NCBI GenBank assembly: GCA_021205455.1 | Contig: JAJPXL010000026.1 | Coordinates: 1 to 50,792, forward strand | Direction: 5' to 3' | Origin: Clostridiales bacterium | Lineage (GTDB): Bacteria > Bacillota > Clostridia > Oscillospirales > Oscillospiraceae | Length of the DNA stretch: 50,792 nt | In this document: piece after piece, positions 17,407-26,018 of the stretch | How positions within the stretch are numbered: position 1 is the stretch's first letter | Layout: every line of letters begins with the position of its first letter | The notes under the pieces: generated by a model | Told to the model about the DNA's origin: nothing | Database searches by the model: none | The model's input: only the letters and a program-made list of their open reading frames with translations | Position numbers and translations under genes: made by a program

Positions 17407-17444
17407 AAAAAAAGACGTACTTCACGCCCCGCACTGCCGGGGCG
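17407..17444 (-). promoter_or_regulatory. Leader hairpin with delayed U-tract upstream of DUF2798 gene
   Basis: In the minus-strand transcript a 7-bp GC stem (17425-17431 with 17438-17444) is followed after 11 nt by seven U (17407-17413). It lies between the promoter and the start codon, so it could be an attenuator; the gap between stem and U-tract makes this uncertain. Confidence 0.35.
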
Positions 17445-17505
17445 CGTCATACGCCTTGCCAACCGTGATGTATGCTACACGCATTGATTTCTTTGTACAG
17501 CCGTT

Positions 17506-17534
17506 ATTATAGCACACGAAATGCCGGAATGTAA
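17506..17534 (-). promoter_or_regulatory. Promoter of the DUF2798 gene
   Basis: Minus-strand TTACAT (17529-17534), 17-bp spacer, extended perfect -10 TGCTATAAT (TATAAT 17506-17511). Nothing else is seen in 17535-17659. Confidence 0.8.
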
Positions 17535-17659
17535 GCAAAATTTTGCCGGTATTTTTCGCCGTTCTTCCCTGCGCACGCCTCCGGAATCTCTGTATCCCGC
17601 CTCGTCAGCTTTCCGGACTGGCTGCAAAATTGATTCCCATGAGTCGCTCCATCAGGCGC

Positions 17660-17688
17660 TTGCATTTCCCTGCGGTCTGTAGTAAAAT
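17660..17688 (+). promoter_or_regulatory. Promoter of the small two-helix protein gene
   Basis: TTGCAT (17660-17665), 17-bp spacer, TAAAAT (17683-17688), 52 bp before the start codon. Confidence 0.65.
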
Positions 17689-17740
17689 GAGCAAAAGGCG
17701 TTGCGCCGCCTGAACTATGCAGCCGCAGGAGGAACCCCCT

Positions 17741-18100
17741 ATGCTCCGTCGAAACAAAGAAGAAAAACAAAAGCACGAATTTCAGCCCCGTTCCCACGCC
17801 CTCATCTATCTTCTGGCGATCGTGTACCTGGGCTGGCTGCTGGTGCAGATGCTCCAGTCCGCCTTCCAGGGCGGCGCGGACGCCCCTACCGCCCTGGAAC
17901 TGGCAGGCGGTATCCTCGTGCTGGGAGGCGGCATCGTGCTGCTGGCGGTCCTGGCGTGGAAGATGAGCCATATGCCCCCGAACGCCTCCGGCGCTGCGTC
18001 AGAGGAGGCGGAAGCCCCGCAGCCCCCGGCGGAGGCTGCCGATATGCCGGAGGCGGATGATTCCCCTGTGTTGAACAGCGGGGACGACGCCGACAGCTGA
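17741..18100 (+). CDS. Small two-helix membrane protein with acidic tail
   Basis: Protein of 119 residues: basic N-terminus (MLRRNKEEKQKH), helix one (LIYLLAIVYLGWLLVQMLQSAF), a short loop, helix two (LELAGGILVLGGGIVLLAVLAWKM), then a cytoplasmic-type tail of about 45 residues made mostly of A, E, D and P. The ATG at 17741 has AGGAGG 8 nt before it; an ATG at 17717 lacks one. No family recognised. It is transcribed alone from its own promoter. Confidence 0.75.
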   Translation: MLRRNKEEKQKHEFQPRSHALIYLLAIVYLGWLLVQMLQSAFQGGADAPTALELAGGILVLGGGIVLLAVLAWKMSHMPPNASGAASEEAEAPQPPAEAADMPEADDSPVLNSGDDADS

Positions 18101-18139
18101 ACCGCTGCCGAACCGCTCCTTTTGCCCTTTCCCTTTTAC

Positions 18140-18171
18140 AGAGGCTCCGACCGATGCAGACCGGAGCCTCT
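18140..18171 (+). terminator. Hairpin after the small membrane protein gene
   Basis: Ten-bp perfect stem (18140-18149 with 18162-18171), 12-nt loop, 39 bp after the stop codon; only a short T stretch follows, so termination may be weak. Confidence 0.5.
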
Positions 18172-18276
18172 TGCCGTATCGCTCCGCCGTTGCGGTTTCC
18201 AATCTTTTCCATGGTAAAACATTCAAAAAGCTCGATGAAATTTTTGTAAATAATGTGAAAACCGCAAAAAATAGAA

Positions 18277-18305
18277 TTGACTTTTTTGTTGGGTAATGCT
18301 ACAAT
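18277..18305 (+). promoter_or_regulatory. Promoter of the mgl operon
   Basis: TTGACT (18277-18282), 17-bp spacer, extended -10 TGCTACAAT (TACAAT 18300-18305), 87 bp before the mglB start. No convincing CcpA or LacI-type operator was found beside it. Confidence 0.85.
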
Positions 18306-18392
18306 GTGCAATACAAGGGGAGGCGGGAACTCCCCCCTATTTTGCATGGGGCGTTAATTTGCCCCCGAATAATGAAAGTGAGGTACTACATA

Positions 18393-19646
18393 ATGAAAAA
18401 GATTCTTGCTCTGATCCTTGCACTGGCGATGGTCTTCTGCCTGGCTGCCTGCGGCTCCAGCAGTGACAGCGACAGCGATGGCGATGCTTCCAGCGCTTCT
18501 TCCGCCGGCTCCAGCGCCACGGAGGAGGAAGGTAGCAGCAGCGAAGCCGAAGCCAGCGAGGCTGAGGCCAGCGAAGCCGATGCTGAAACCAGCAGCGACG
18601 TGGACTACTCCGACCTGAACCTGGGTATCTTCTGGTACTCCTTCTCCGACACCTTCCTCTCCACCGTTCGGGCCTCCCTGGACGACCTGCTGGATGAGGC
18701 GGGCATCACCTACACCGATTATGACGGCAACGGCAGCCAGACCACCCAGAACGAGTCCATCACCACCGCTCTGACCAACGGCTGCAACCTGCTGCTGGTC
18801 AACCTGGTGGAGTCCGGCTCTGAGGACGCCGCCCAGTCCATCATCGAAGAAGCCGCCAGCTATGGCGTGAACGTCATCTTCTACAACCGTACCATCGAGG
18901 CCGACGGCAACGAGGGCGCTCTGCTGAACGCCTATGACAACGTGGGCTTCCTGGGCACCGACGCGCCTGAGGCCGGCCACATTCAGGGCCAGATGATCGG
19001 CGAGTACCTGGTGGAAAACTATGACTCCCTCGACCTGAACGGCGACGGCGTCATCTCCTACGCCATGATGAAGGGCCAGGAGGGCAACGCCGAGGCCATC
19101 TATCGTACCCAGTACGGCGTAGAGGACGCCAATGCGGTGCTGACCGAAGCCGGCTATCCCGAGCTGGAATACTTTGACTCCTCCAACACCTCCCTCTATC
19201 AGGTGGACGCCAACGGCGCATGGTCCGCTTCCGCCGCCACCGAGTTCATGCAGACCAACCTGTCCCAGTACAGCGAGGCCAACGGCAACATGATCGAGCT
19301 GGTCATCTGCAACAACGACGACATGGCCGCCGGCGTGGTGACCGCCCTTCAGGCTGCCGGTTATAACAACGGCGAAGGCACCACCACCATCCCCGTGTTC
19401 GGCGTGGACGCCACTGACACCGCCAAGGAGCTGATTGCCAACGGCTACATGACCGGCACCGTCTCCCAGTCCAACACCGGCTATGCCTACGGCCTGAAGT
19501 ACATCGTTGACCAGCTGGTCAGCGGCGCGACTCCCACTGAGGCTGCGGCTGCTCTGGCGGCTGACTCCTCCGAGTACACCTTCACCCTGGCTGAGGGCAT
19601 TGACTGCAAGGTCTACATGGCTTACTCCTCCTACACCGGCGAATAA
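18393..19646 (+). CDS. mglB: Galactose/methylgalactoside-type sugar-binding lipoprotein MglB
   Basis: Extracytoplasmic substrate-binding protein of a sugar ABC importer, 417 residues. Signal peptide MKKILALILALAMVFCLAAC ends in a lipobox, followed by a Ser/Glu/Ala-rich linker to about residue 70 and a periplasmic-binding protein type 1 fold (LNLGIFWYSFSDTFLSTVRASLDDLL...). The stretch DLNGDGVISYAMMKGQEGN corresponds to the EF-hand-like calcium loop that is specific to MglB (galactose/glucose) among this superfamily, so galactose or glucose is the likely ligand. GTGAGG precedes the ATG at 18393. Followed by a terminator and then the ATPase and permease genes. Confidence 0.92.
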   Translation: MKKILALILALAMVFCLAACGSSSDSDSDGDASSASSAGSSATEEEGSSSEAEASEAEASEADAETSSDVDYSDLNLGIFWYSFSDTFLSTVRASLDDLLDEAGITYTDYDGNGSQTTQNESITTALTNGCNLLLVNLVESGSEDAAQSIIEEAASYGVNVIFYNRTIEADGNEGALLNAYDNVGFLGTDAPEAGHIQGQMIGEYLVENYDSLDLNGDGVISYAMMKGQEGNAEAIYRTQYGVEDANAVLTEAGYPELEYFDSSNTSLYQVDANGAWSASAATEFMQTNLSQYSEANGNMIELVICNNDDMAAGVVTALQAAGYNNGEGTTTIPVFGVDATDTAKELIANGYMTGTVSQSNTGYAYGLKYIVDQLVSGATPTEAAAALAADSSEYTFTLAEGIDCKVYMAYSSYTGE

Positions 19647-19685
19647 TCACATTACAGATTTTAGTCCCTGTTCCACCTAATCTCC

Positions 19686-19721
19686 AGAGGGCTGCCGTCT
19701 GGGCGGCAGCCCTCTCTTTTT
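19686..19721 (+). terminator. Intrinsic terminator between mglB and mglA
   Basis: Perfect 12-bp stem (19686-19697 with 19704-19715), 6-nt loop and U-run to 19721. Being inside the operon, it most likely acts as a partial terminator that keeps binding protein in excess over the membrane parts. Confidence 0.88.
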
Positions 19722-19799
19722 ACTATGGAACCGAGGGTTCCTATCGTTCCGGCGGCATCCCACACCGCCGGACAGCCATAAAGAAAGGGGGTATGTCGG

Positions 19800-21302
19800 A
19801 TGGCTGAATCAGACGTTCTGCTGGAAATGAAGGACATCTGTAAGAGCTTTCCCGGCGTAAAAGCACTGGATCACGCGCAGCTGACCGTCCACCGGGGCAC
19901 GGTTCACGCGCTGATGGGAGAGAATGGCGCCGGCAAGTCCACTCTAATGAAATGCCTGTTCGGCATTTATTTTAAGGACGAAGGCTCCATCCTCCTGGAG
20001 GGAAAGGAAGTCAACTTTAAGACCAGTAAAGAGGCCATGGAAAACGGCGTAGCCATGGTGCATCAGGAGCTGAATCAGGCGCTGAAACGCTCCGTGATGG
20101 ACAACCTCTGGCTGGGGCGCTATCCCTTGACCGGCGGCATCATGGTCAACGAGAAGAAAATGCTGGAGGACACGAAGAAGGTTTTCGAGGATTTGAAAAT
20201 CGACGTGGACCCCCACCAGAAGATGAGCGAGCTGCCCGTCTCCAAGCGGCAGATGGTGGAGATTGCCAAGGCCGTCTCCTACAATTCCAAGGTCATCGTC
20301 TTTGACGAGCCCACCTCCTCCCTGACCGAGCAGGAGGTCGAGCATCTGTTCTGGATCATCGATATGCTCCGGGAACGGGGCTGCGGCATCATCTACATCT
20401 CCCACAAGATGGCGGAGATTTTACGCATCTCCGATGAAGTCACCGTCATGCGGGACGGCCAGTGGATCGCCACAAAGCCCGCCTCCGAGCTGAACAACGA
20501 GTCCCTGATCAAGCTCATGGTGGGCCGTGAGCTGAACGACCAGTTCCCGCCCAAGACCAACAAGCCCGGCGACGTGACGCTGGAGGTGGAAGGGCTGAAC
20601 GGCCAGTATAACCAGCTGAAGGACGTGTCCTTCACCGCCCGGAAGGGCGAGATCGTGGGCCTGGCCGGGCTGGACGGCAGCGGGCGGACGGAGACGCTGG
20701 AGTCCATCTTCGGCATTGCCACCCGGCACTCCGGCACCATTCGCCTGGATGGCAAGGAGGTCAGCAATAAGAATTCCCGCCAGTCCCTGAAGGCGGGCTT
20801 CGCTCTGCTGACGGAGGAGCGGCGCGCCACCGGCATCTTCGGCATCCGGGATATCAAGGATAATACCGTTATCTCCAGCCTGAAGCATCACCTGAAACGG
20901 GGCGTATGGCTCAGCGAGCCCTCCATGCGGAAGGCGACCCAGTGGGGCATCGACACGCTGAAGACCAAGACCCCCTCCCAGGAGACCAAGATTCGGGCGC
21001 TGTCCGGCGGCAACCAGCAGAAGGTCATCTTCGCCCGCTGGCTGCTGACCAACCCGAAGGTGCTGCTGCTGGACGAACCCACCCGCGGCATCGACGTGGG
21101 CGCAAAATATGAGATTTACCAGCTGATCATTGACCAGGCAAACGCCGGAACCACCGTTGTGATGGTATCCTCCGAAATGGCAGAGCTGCTGGGTGTGTGC
21201 GACCGCATCATCGTTATGAGCGGCGGCCGTGTGGCCGGAGAGGTGGACGCCAAGACCACCACGCAGGAAGAGATCCTGACGCTGGCCGCAAAATATGTAT
21301 AA
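19800..21302 (+). CDS. mglA: Sugar ABC transporter ATPase MglA (two ATPase domains)
   Basis: Cytoplasmic ATPase of 500 residues with tandem nucleotide-binding domains, as in MglA and RbsA. First domain: Walker A GENGAGKSTLMKCLFG, signature LPVSKRQMVEIAKA, Walker B VIVFDEPTSSLT. Second domain: degenerate Walker A GLDGSGRTETLESIFG lacking the lysine, as usual in this subfamily, with signature LSGGNQQKVIFARW and Walker B VLLLDEPTRGIDVG. Start ATG at 19800 is preceded by AAAGGGGG. Energises uptake of the sugar bound by MglB. Confidence 0.96.
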   Translation: MAESDVLLEMKDICKSFPGVKALDHAQLTVHRGTVHALMGENGAGKSTLMKCLFGIYFKDEGSILLEGKEVNFKTSKEAMENGVAMVHQELNQALKRSVMDNLWLGRYPLTGGIMVNEKKMLEDTKKVFEDLKIDVDPHQKMSELPVSKRQMVEIAKAVSYNSKVIVFDEPTSSLTEQEVEHLFWIIDMLRERGCGIIYISHKMAEILRISDEVTVMRDGQWIATKPASELNNESLIKLMVGRELNDQFPPKTNKPGDVTLEVEGLNGQYNQLKDVSFTARKGEIVGLAGLDGSGRTETLESIFGIATRHSGTIRLDGKEVSNKNSRQSLKAGFALLTEERRATGIFGIRDIKDNTVISSLKHHLKRGVWLSEPSMRKATQWGIDTLKTKTPSQETKIRALSGGNQQKVIFARWLLTNPKVLLLDEPTRGIDVGAKYEIYQLIIDQANAGTTVVMVSSEMAELLGVCDRIIVMSGGRVAGEVDAKTTTQEEILTLAAKYV

Positions 21303-21320
21303 GAGGGAGGCTGCAGCAGT

Positions 21321-22403
21321 ATGAATAATCCTGTCAAATCGTTGAGGCAGACCAGTGAACGCTACAAGGCCATGGACGCAAAGGACCGGCGCGGGTTTCT
21401 TGTGGACACTCTGCTGAACAACGCAATCTACATTATCCTGATTGTGTTCGTGATTTTCACCTACACCCAGAATCACAACATCATCTCCAAGAGCTCCATC
21501 ATCAACATCATCAGCCTGACCGCATCCAGCCTGCCCATGGCGCTGGGCATCGGCGGCTGTATCGTCCTGACCGGTACCGACCTGTCCGCAGGCCGCACAG
21601 TGGGTCTGACGGCCGCCATCTCGGCTACGCTGCTCCAGTCCCTGACCACTGCGAATAAGTTCTTCACCAACCTGGGCGAGGTGCCCCTGGTGCTGGTGCT
21701 GCTGCTGGCGCTGCTGGTAGGCGGCCTGGTGGGCCTGGTCAACGGCTTCTTTGTGGCGCGGTTCCAGCTGCACCCCTTCATCGTCACCCTGGCCACCCAG
21801 CTGATCGTCTACGGCATCTGCCTGCTCTACTATATGTCCCATGACAACAACGGTCAGTCCATCTCCGGCCTGTCCGACGCCTATAAGAACGCCATCACCG
21901 GCAGCGTCATCAGCAAGCTCACAGGAGGGGCGCTGGTCATACCAAACTATGTGATTTATGCCGTTATCGTGCTGATCGTCATGTGGTTCATCTGGAACAA
22001 GACCACCTTCGGCAAGAATATGTTCGCCGTGGGCTCCAACGCCGAGGCGGCCAACGTGTCCGGCGTCAACGTGTTCTTCACCACCCTGATGGTACACACC
22101 CTGGCCGGCATCACCTATGGCTACACCGGCTTCATTGAGGCGGCGCGTATCGGCTCCAACACCGCCAACACCGGCCTGAACTACGAGTGCGACGCCATCG
22201 CGGCCTGCGTCATCGGCGGCGTCTCCTTCGTCGGCGGCACCGGCACCATCGGCGGCGTGGTGCTGGGCGTGTTCCTGCTGCGTATCATCTTCGTGGGGCT
22301 GAACTTCCTGTCCGTCTCCGGCAATATGCAGTACATCATCAAGGGCGCCATCATCCTGCTGGCCTGCTCCATTGATATGCGCAAGTACCTGACCCGGAAG
22401 TAA
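21321..22403 (+). CDS. mglC: Sugar ABC transporter permease MglC
   Basis: Integral membrane permease of 360 residues with eight to ten helices. The block ASSLPMALGIGGCIVLTGTDLSAGRTVGLTAAI is the MglC-type variant of the BPD_transp_2 signature, and ANVSGVNVFFTTLMVHTLAGITYGYTG is the cytoplasmic coupling loop. GAGGGAGG lies upstream of the ATG, 18 bp after mglA. It works with MglA and MglB; galactose or a related hexose is the likely substrate. Confidence 0.95.
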   Translation: MNNPVKSLRQTSERYKAMDAKDRRGFLVDTLLNNAIYIILIVFVIFTYTQNHNIISKSSIINIISLTASSLPMALGIGGCIVLTGTDLSAGRTVGLTAAISATLLQSLTTANKFFTNLGEVPLVLVLLLALLVGGLVGLVNGFFVARFQLHPFIVTLATQLIVYGICLLYYMSHDNNGQSISGLSDAYKNAITGSVISKLTGGALVIPNYVIYAVIVLIVMWFIWNKTTFGKNMFAVGSNAEAANVSGVNVFFTTLMVHTLAGITYGYTGFIEAARIGSNTANTGLNYECDAIAACVIGGVSFVGGTGTIGGVVLGVFLLRIIFVGLNFLSVSGNMQYIIKGAIILLACSIDMRKYLTRK

Positions 22404-22406
22404 CCC

Positions 22407-22829
22407 ATGAGCGAGCAAATCCCCCGGGAGGAGGAGCGGGAATCCTCCTCCCCCCAGCGGCGGTATGGCCTGTTCGGCGTGTCCACCTACCCCAAAAAGA
22501 GCGGGATGGACGATGCCCAGCGCCGGAGCATGGGCCGCTGGAGCAGCGCCCTTGTGGCGGTCATGGCGGCGCTGGTGCTGATTCTGGTCATCGTCGGCGC
22601 AGGAAGTTCCGGCGGCCTGACCGTTACCTTTGACACCCAGGGCGGCAGCGCCGCGGAATCCCAGTCGGTTCCCTACGGCGGCACCGTGGAGGAGCCGGAG
22701 GACGTGGTGCGGCCGGGATACACCCTGGTATGCTGGTCCCTGTATCCGGACGGCAGCGAGGCGTGGGACTTTTCCTCCGACACCGTGGAGGAGGGTATCA
22801 CCCTGTACGCCATCTGGGAGGAAGAGTAA
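22407..22829 (+). CDS. Membrane-anchored InlB B-repeat protein
   Basis: Protein of 140 residues. A polar N-terminus of about 45 residues precedes one transmembrane helix (SALVAVMAALVLILVIVGAG), after which comes a single InlB B-repeat-like (Listeria-Bacteroides) domain: LTVTFDTQGGSAAESQSVPYGGTVEEPEDVVRPGYT...WDFSSDTVEEGITLYAIWEEE. Such repeats normally occur in long cell-surface proteins; a lone copy on a membrane anchor is unusual. The start lies 3 bp after the mglC stop, so it is translationally coupled to the transporter, and the operon terminator follows 9 bp after its stop. Function not known. Confidence 0.8.
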   Translation: MSEQIPREEERESSSPQRRYGLFGVSTYPKKSGMDDAQRRSMGRWSSALVAVMAALVLILVIVGAGSSGGLTVTFDTQGGSAAESQSVPYGGTVEEPEDVVRPGYTLVCWSLYPDGSEAWDFSSDTVEEGITLYAIWEEE

Positions 22830-22838
22830 AAACAAACG

Positions 22839-22878
22839 AACTGAGCTGCGCGATGAACTTCGCGCAGCTCAGTTTTTT
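22839..22878. terminator. Bidirectional terminator of mgl and mgtA1 units
   Basis: Perfect 15-bp stem (22839-22853 with 22860-22874), 6-nt loop, U-run on the plus side to 22878; on the minus side the stem is followed by a T-rich stretch. It separates the convergent mgl and magnesium operons. Confidence 0.92.
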
Positions 22879-22896
22879 AGTGGACAGGCTGTTGCG

Positions 22897-23049
22897 TTAT
22901 TTGCGTTTCGGTTTCATGATTCCCCAGAAAATCACGTGCTGGATGATCACAACGATGGCGACGACGCCCATCGAGACCCAAAACCCCATATTTAATCCGA
23001 GCAGTTCTGTCGTCCCAAACAGGGCCATCCAAATAGTTGTCCAATTCAT
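22897..23049 (-). CDS. 50-residue membrane protein after mgtA1
   Basis: A small gene of 50 codons plus stop. It starts MNWTTIWMALFGTTELLGL, continues with a hydrophobic helix (FWVSMGVVAIVVIIQHVIFW) and ends with the basic tail GIMKPKRK. AAAGGAGG 8 nt before the ATG is one of the best ribosome binding sites in the region, and the start lies 15 bp after the mgtA1 stop, so it is co-transcribed with the magnesium ATPase. From memory, comparable tiny proteins with LFGTTE-xxG-xxMGFWVSM accompany mgtA genes in other Firmicutes. A role as a regulatory or stabilising partner of the pump, analogous to MgtR or MgtS of enterobacteria, is inference. Confidence 0.85.
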   Translation of the reverse strand: MNWTTIWMALFGTTELLGLNMGFWVSMGVVAIVVIIQHVIFWGIMKPKRK

Positions 23050-23064
23050 CGTTTGGTTCCTCCT

Positions 23065-25836
23065 TTACAGCAGTTCTCCGTAATGACGGACGCAGGCTTT
23101 CTTCAGGCTGGTAGCCAGCAGCATATAGAGCAGAATGCAGGGGATCAGGTAGGCAAAATAGCTAGCCGGCAGCGCCACAAATCCCAGCATCGTGCCGAAC
23201 GGAGTGAACGGAATCATCGTCAGCACCGCGATACCCGTCATGGTCAGCAGCGTCACAGGGGCGGAAGCATGGCTCTCGATGAAGGGCAGCTTGGGTGTAC
23301 GGATCATGTGAATGACCAGCGTCTGGCTCCACATGGACTCCACAAACCATCCGGCCTGGAACATGGCCGCATAGGTGGTCTGCATCGCCTCCAGCTCCGC
23401 GCCGCTGAAGTGGGCGGCAAGGTCATTGTACAGGACGCCGCCGGAGACAAACATGGGGCAGAACACGAAGTACATGAAAATGTAAGTCGTGAAGTCGAAG
23501 ATCGAGCTGGCCGGACCGATCCAGATCATAAAGCTCCCCACGCTGGAGGCGTCCCACTGCCGCGGGATGGCGATGAACTCCTCGTCCACATTGTCCCAGG
23601 GGATTGCGGTGCAGCTCAGGTCATAGATCAGGTTCAGGAAAATCAGGTGGACGCTCATCATGGGCAGGAACGGCAGCAGCGCCGAGGCCGCCAGCACGGA
23701 AAACATATTGCCGAAGTTGGAGGATGCCGTCATCTTGATATATTTGATCATGTTGGCATAGGTCTTGCGGCCTTCGACGATTCCTTCCTCCAGTATCATC
23801 AGGTCTTTTTCCAGCAGAATAATGTCAGCGGATTCCTTTGCCACGTCCACAGCCGTATCCACGGAGATGCCGATGTCCGACGCCTTCATGGCGGCGGCGT
23901 CGTTGATGCCGTCTCCCATAAAGCCTACGGTGTGGCCGTTTTCCCGCAGGATGGATACGATGCGGGCTTTCTGGTCAGGGGACAGCTTTGCGAAAACATC
24001 CGTCTCCTCAGCGGCTTTGGCCAGTTCCCTGTCCGTCATATGCTCCAGGTCGGGCCCAAGCAGCATATTGCGCACCTTCAGCCCCACCTGGGCGCAGATG
24101 GTACGGGTGACCTTGTCGTTGTCGCCGGTCAGAATCTTCGTGTGGACGCCGTGGTCTGCCAGGGCCTGAATCGCCTCCGCGGTGGATTCCTTGGGCGGGT
24201 CCAGGAAGGCCAGGTACCCGATCAGCACCATATCCGCCTCATCCTTTACGCTGAACGCGCCGACCGGCGATGGATTTGACTTTTGCGCCAGCGCCAGAAC
24301 CCGGAAGCCCTTCTCATTCAGCTCATCTGCTTTTACGATAATCCTCCTGCGCACGTCATCATCCAGAGGCTTTACCTCGCCGTCGATCTCCGCGAAGGAG
24401 CAGACGGAAAGCATCTCCTCCACAGCGCCCTTGGTGACCATCTGGGTTTTCCCGGTCTTATCCTGCACCACCGTGGTCAGGCGGCGGCGGGTGAAGTCGA
24501 AGGGAATCTCATCCACCTTCACATAATTCTCCGACAGGTCGGTCAGCTGCGGATTTTCCTTTTCCTCCTCCTCGGTCTTTTGAATGATGGCCAAATCCAT
24601 CAGGTTTTTATAACCGGTCTGGAAGTAGCTGTTCAGGTAGGCGTGTCGCAGCACCCGGCTGTCCTCTACGCCCTCGACGGTCATGTGGTATTCCAGAACG
24701 ACCTGATCCTGGGTGAGTGTGCCGGTCTTGTCTGTGCAGAGGATGTCGATTGCCCCGAAGTTCTGAATGGAGTTCAGGTTCTTCACGATGGTCTGCTTCT
24801 TGCTCATGGAGACGGCGCCCTTCGCCAGGCAAGTGGTAACGATCATGGGCAGCATCTCCGGCGTCAGCCCCACGGCAATCGAGATGCCGAACAGGAACGC
24901 CGCCAGCCAGTCTCCCTTGGTCAGGCCGTTGATGACGAACACCAGCGGCACCATGACCAGCATGAACCGAATCAGCACCCAGGAGACGGCGTTGACGCCC
25001 TTGGTAAAGCTGGTCTCCACCGCTTCCTCGGCCACCGCCGACGTCATGGAGCCGAACAGCGTGTTATCGCCCACGCAGACCACCACAGCGGTGGCGCTTC
25101 CGGACACTACGTTGCTGCCCATGAACGCGATATTCGTATAATCCGTAATCGCGCCCACGTTCTCGCCTTCGGCGACCATCGGGGTCTTCTCAATCGGCTC
25201 ACTTTCGCCGGTCAGGCTGGCCTGGTTGACGTACAGATCCTTTGCATCCAGGATCCGCACATCAGCGGGAATCATATCCCCTGCCGACAGATGAACGATG
25301 TCTCCCACCACCACCTCATCCAGCAGGAGCTCCGTCTTGGGCGCGTCCCTGCGGGTGACGGTGCAGGTGGTGGTGATCATGGCCAGCAGCCGCTCCGCAG
25401 CGTTGCCGCTTCTGGTCTCCTGCACGAAGCGGAGCGTACCGGAGATGACAACCATAGTCATGATAATGACCACCGTCATGCAGTCGAAATCCTCCGGCTC
25501 ACAGCCGAAAAGGGAGTAATAGGGGAAAATCATGTCTGTGATTGTGGAGACGACCGCCAGGCAAAACAGAATCGCCGTGAACGGGTTGACAAACGCGCCG
25601 GCCAGCCGCTGGGGCAGCGTCTTTTTCTTCTCCTTCGTCACATGGTTGGAGCCGTATGTGAACCGGCTGCTGGAAACTTCCTTCTCATCAAGCCCTGTCA
25701 GGGTAGTATTCAGCTTCTTCAGGACAGGGCGTACTTTGTTTGTGGCCGCAAAGGTAATGCGGCTGTTCATTTCATCCCGGTTGACGGCTTTTGCCGCCAT
25801 TACGCGCAATTCCTCCCGGGTAGCTTTCTTTTCCAT
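23065..25836 (-). CDS. mgtA: Magnesium-transporting P-type ATPase MgtA (copy 1)
   Basis: P3B-type ATPase of 923 residues that imports Mg2+ at the cytoplasmic membrane. The phosphorylated aspartate is D369 in CTDKTGTLT; other motifs are [10 protein letters not shown] (actuator domain), [11 protein letters not shown] (nucleotide site), TGDN and [24 protein letters not shown] (hinge). About ten membrane helices are seen; the helix motif NPFTAILF and [11 protein letters not shown] are characteristic of MgtA/MgtB. AGGAGGTAAG precedes the ATG at 25836. The gene is preceded by a short leader ORF and followed by a 50-residue membrane protein; a second MgtA lies 2 kb upstream in the same orientation. 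Confidence 0.96.
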   Translation of the reverse strand: MEKKATREELRVMAAKAVNRDEMNSRITFAATNKVRPVLKKLNTTLTGLDEKEVSSSRFTYGSNHVTKEKKKTLPQRLAGAFVNPFTAILFCLAVVSTITDMIFPYYSLFGCEPEDFDCMTVVIIMTMVVISGTLRFVQETRSGNAAERLLAMITTTCTVTRRDAPKTELLLDEVVVGDIVHLSAGDMIPADVRILDAKDLYVNQASLTGESEPIEKTPMVAEGENVGAITDYTNIAFMGSNVVSGSATAVVVCVGDNTLFGSMTSAVAEEAVETSFTKGVNAVSWVLIRFMLVMVPLVFVINGLTKGDWLAAFLFGISIAVGLTPEMLPMIVTTCLAKGAVSMSKKQTIVKNLNSIQNFGAIDILCTDKTGTLTQDQVVLEYHMTVEGVEDSRVLRHAYLNSYFQTGYKNLMDLAIIQKTEEEEKENPQLTDLSENYVKVDEIPFDFTRRRLTTVVQDKTGKTQMVTKGAVEEMLSVCSFAEIDGEVKPLDDDVRRRIIVKADELNEKGFRVLALAQKSNPSPVGAFSVKDEADMVLIGYLAFLDPPKESTAEAIQALADHGVHTKILTGDNDKVTRTICAQVGLKVRNMLLGPDLEHMTDRELAKAAEETDVFAKLSPDQKARIVSILRENGHTVGFMGDGINDAAAMKASDIGISVDTAVDVAKESADIILLEKDLMILEEGIVEGRKTYANMIKYIKMTASSNFGNMFSVLAASALLPFLPMMSVHLIFLNLIYDLSCTAIPWDNVDEEFIAIPRQWDASSVGSFMIWIGPASSIFDFTTYIFMYFVFCPMFVSGGVLYNDLAAHFSGAELEAMQTTYAAMFQAGWFVESMWSQTLVIHMIRTPKLPFIESHASAPVTLLTMTGIAVLTMIPFTPFGTMLGFVALPASYFAYLIPCILLYMLLATSLKKACVRHYGELL

Positions 25837-25872
25837 TGGACTTACCTCCTAGTCAAAACTCAAATTATCAGA

Positions 25873-25928
25873 GATAAGCTTGATCACAAAGACGGCACAG
25901 ATGTTCCGAGCGCTTTGCGTTGCTTATC
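25873..25928 (-). promoter_or_regulatory. Inverted repeat linking leader ORF and mgtA1 leader
   Basis: GATAAGC inside codons 10-12 of the leader peptide (25922-25928) is perfectly complementary to GCTTATC just after its stop codon (25873-25879). A ribosome on the leader would prevent this pairing, so the RNA fold before mgtA1 could report leader translation. Confidence 0.5.
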
Positions 25929-25955
25929 CCTTCGCGGACTGCCATCGGGGTCCAT
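25884..25955 (-). CDS. MgtL-like leader peptide upstream of mgtA1
   Basis: An ORF of 23 codons that starts with ATG at 25955, 8 nt after a perfect AGGAGG, and ends with TGA at 25884-25886, 47 bp before mgtA1. The peptide begins MDPDGSPRRDKQRK and ends GTSVPSL. Enterobacterial MgtL, the leader of Salmonella and E. coli mgtA, begins M-E-P-D-P-T-P and continues to R-R-R; the acidic/proline start destabilises translating ribosomes when Mg2+ is low and so switches on mgtA. The same order (Met, acidic, Pro, Asp, then Pro and Arg-Arg) is seen here. That this ORF is translated and magnesium-sensing is inference from these features and its position; no M-box riboswitch was recognised. Confidence 0.65.
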   Translation of the reverse strand: MDPDGSPRRDKQRKALGTSVPSL

Positions 25956-26018
25956 GTCGTTTGCCTCCTATTTCAAAAAATATCTATGTAAACTGCACCG
26001 CATCCGCTGCAATGCAGA

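Noticed and set aside
18180-18300. CcpA (cre) site at the mgl promoter
   Set aside because: A/T-rich TG...AAA fragments exist, but none fits the cre consensus with its central CG and flanking symmetry.
20421-22835. Minus-strand open frame of 804 codons
   Set aside because: Antisense to mglA, mglC and the InlB-repeat gene; His/Gln/Gly-rich with no recognisable domain.
25837-26018. M-box (ykoK) magnesium riboswitch before mgtA1
   Set aside because: The leader is short, contains a translated-looking ORF, and I could not recognise the conserved M-box loops; a covariance-model search would settle it.
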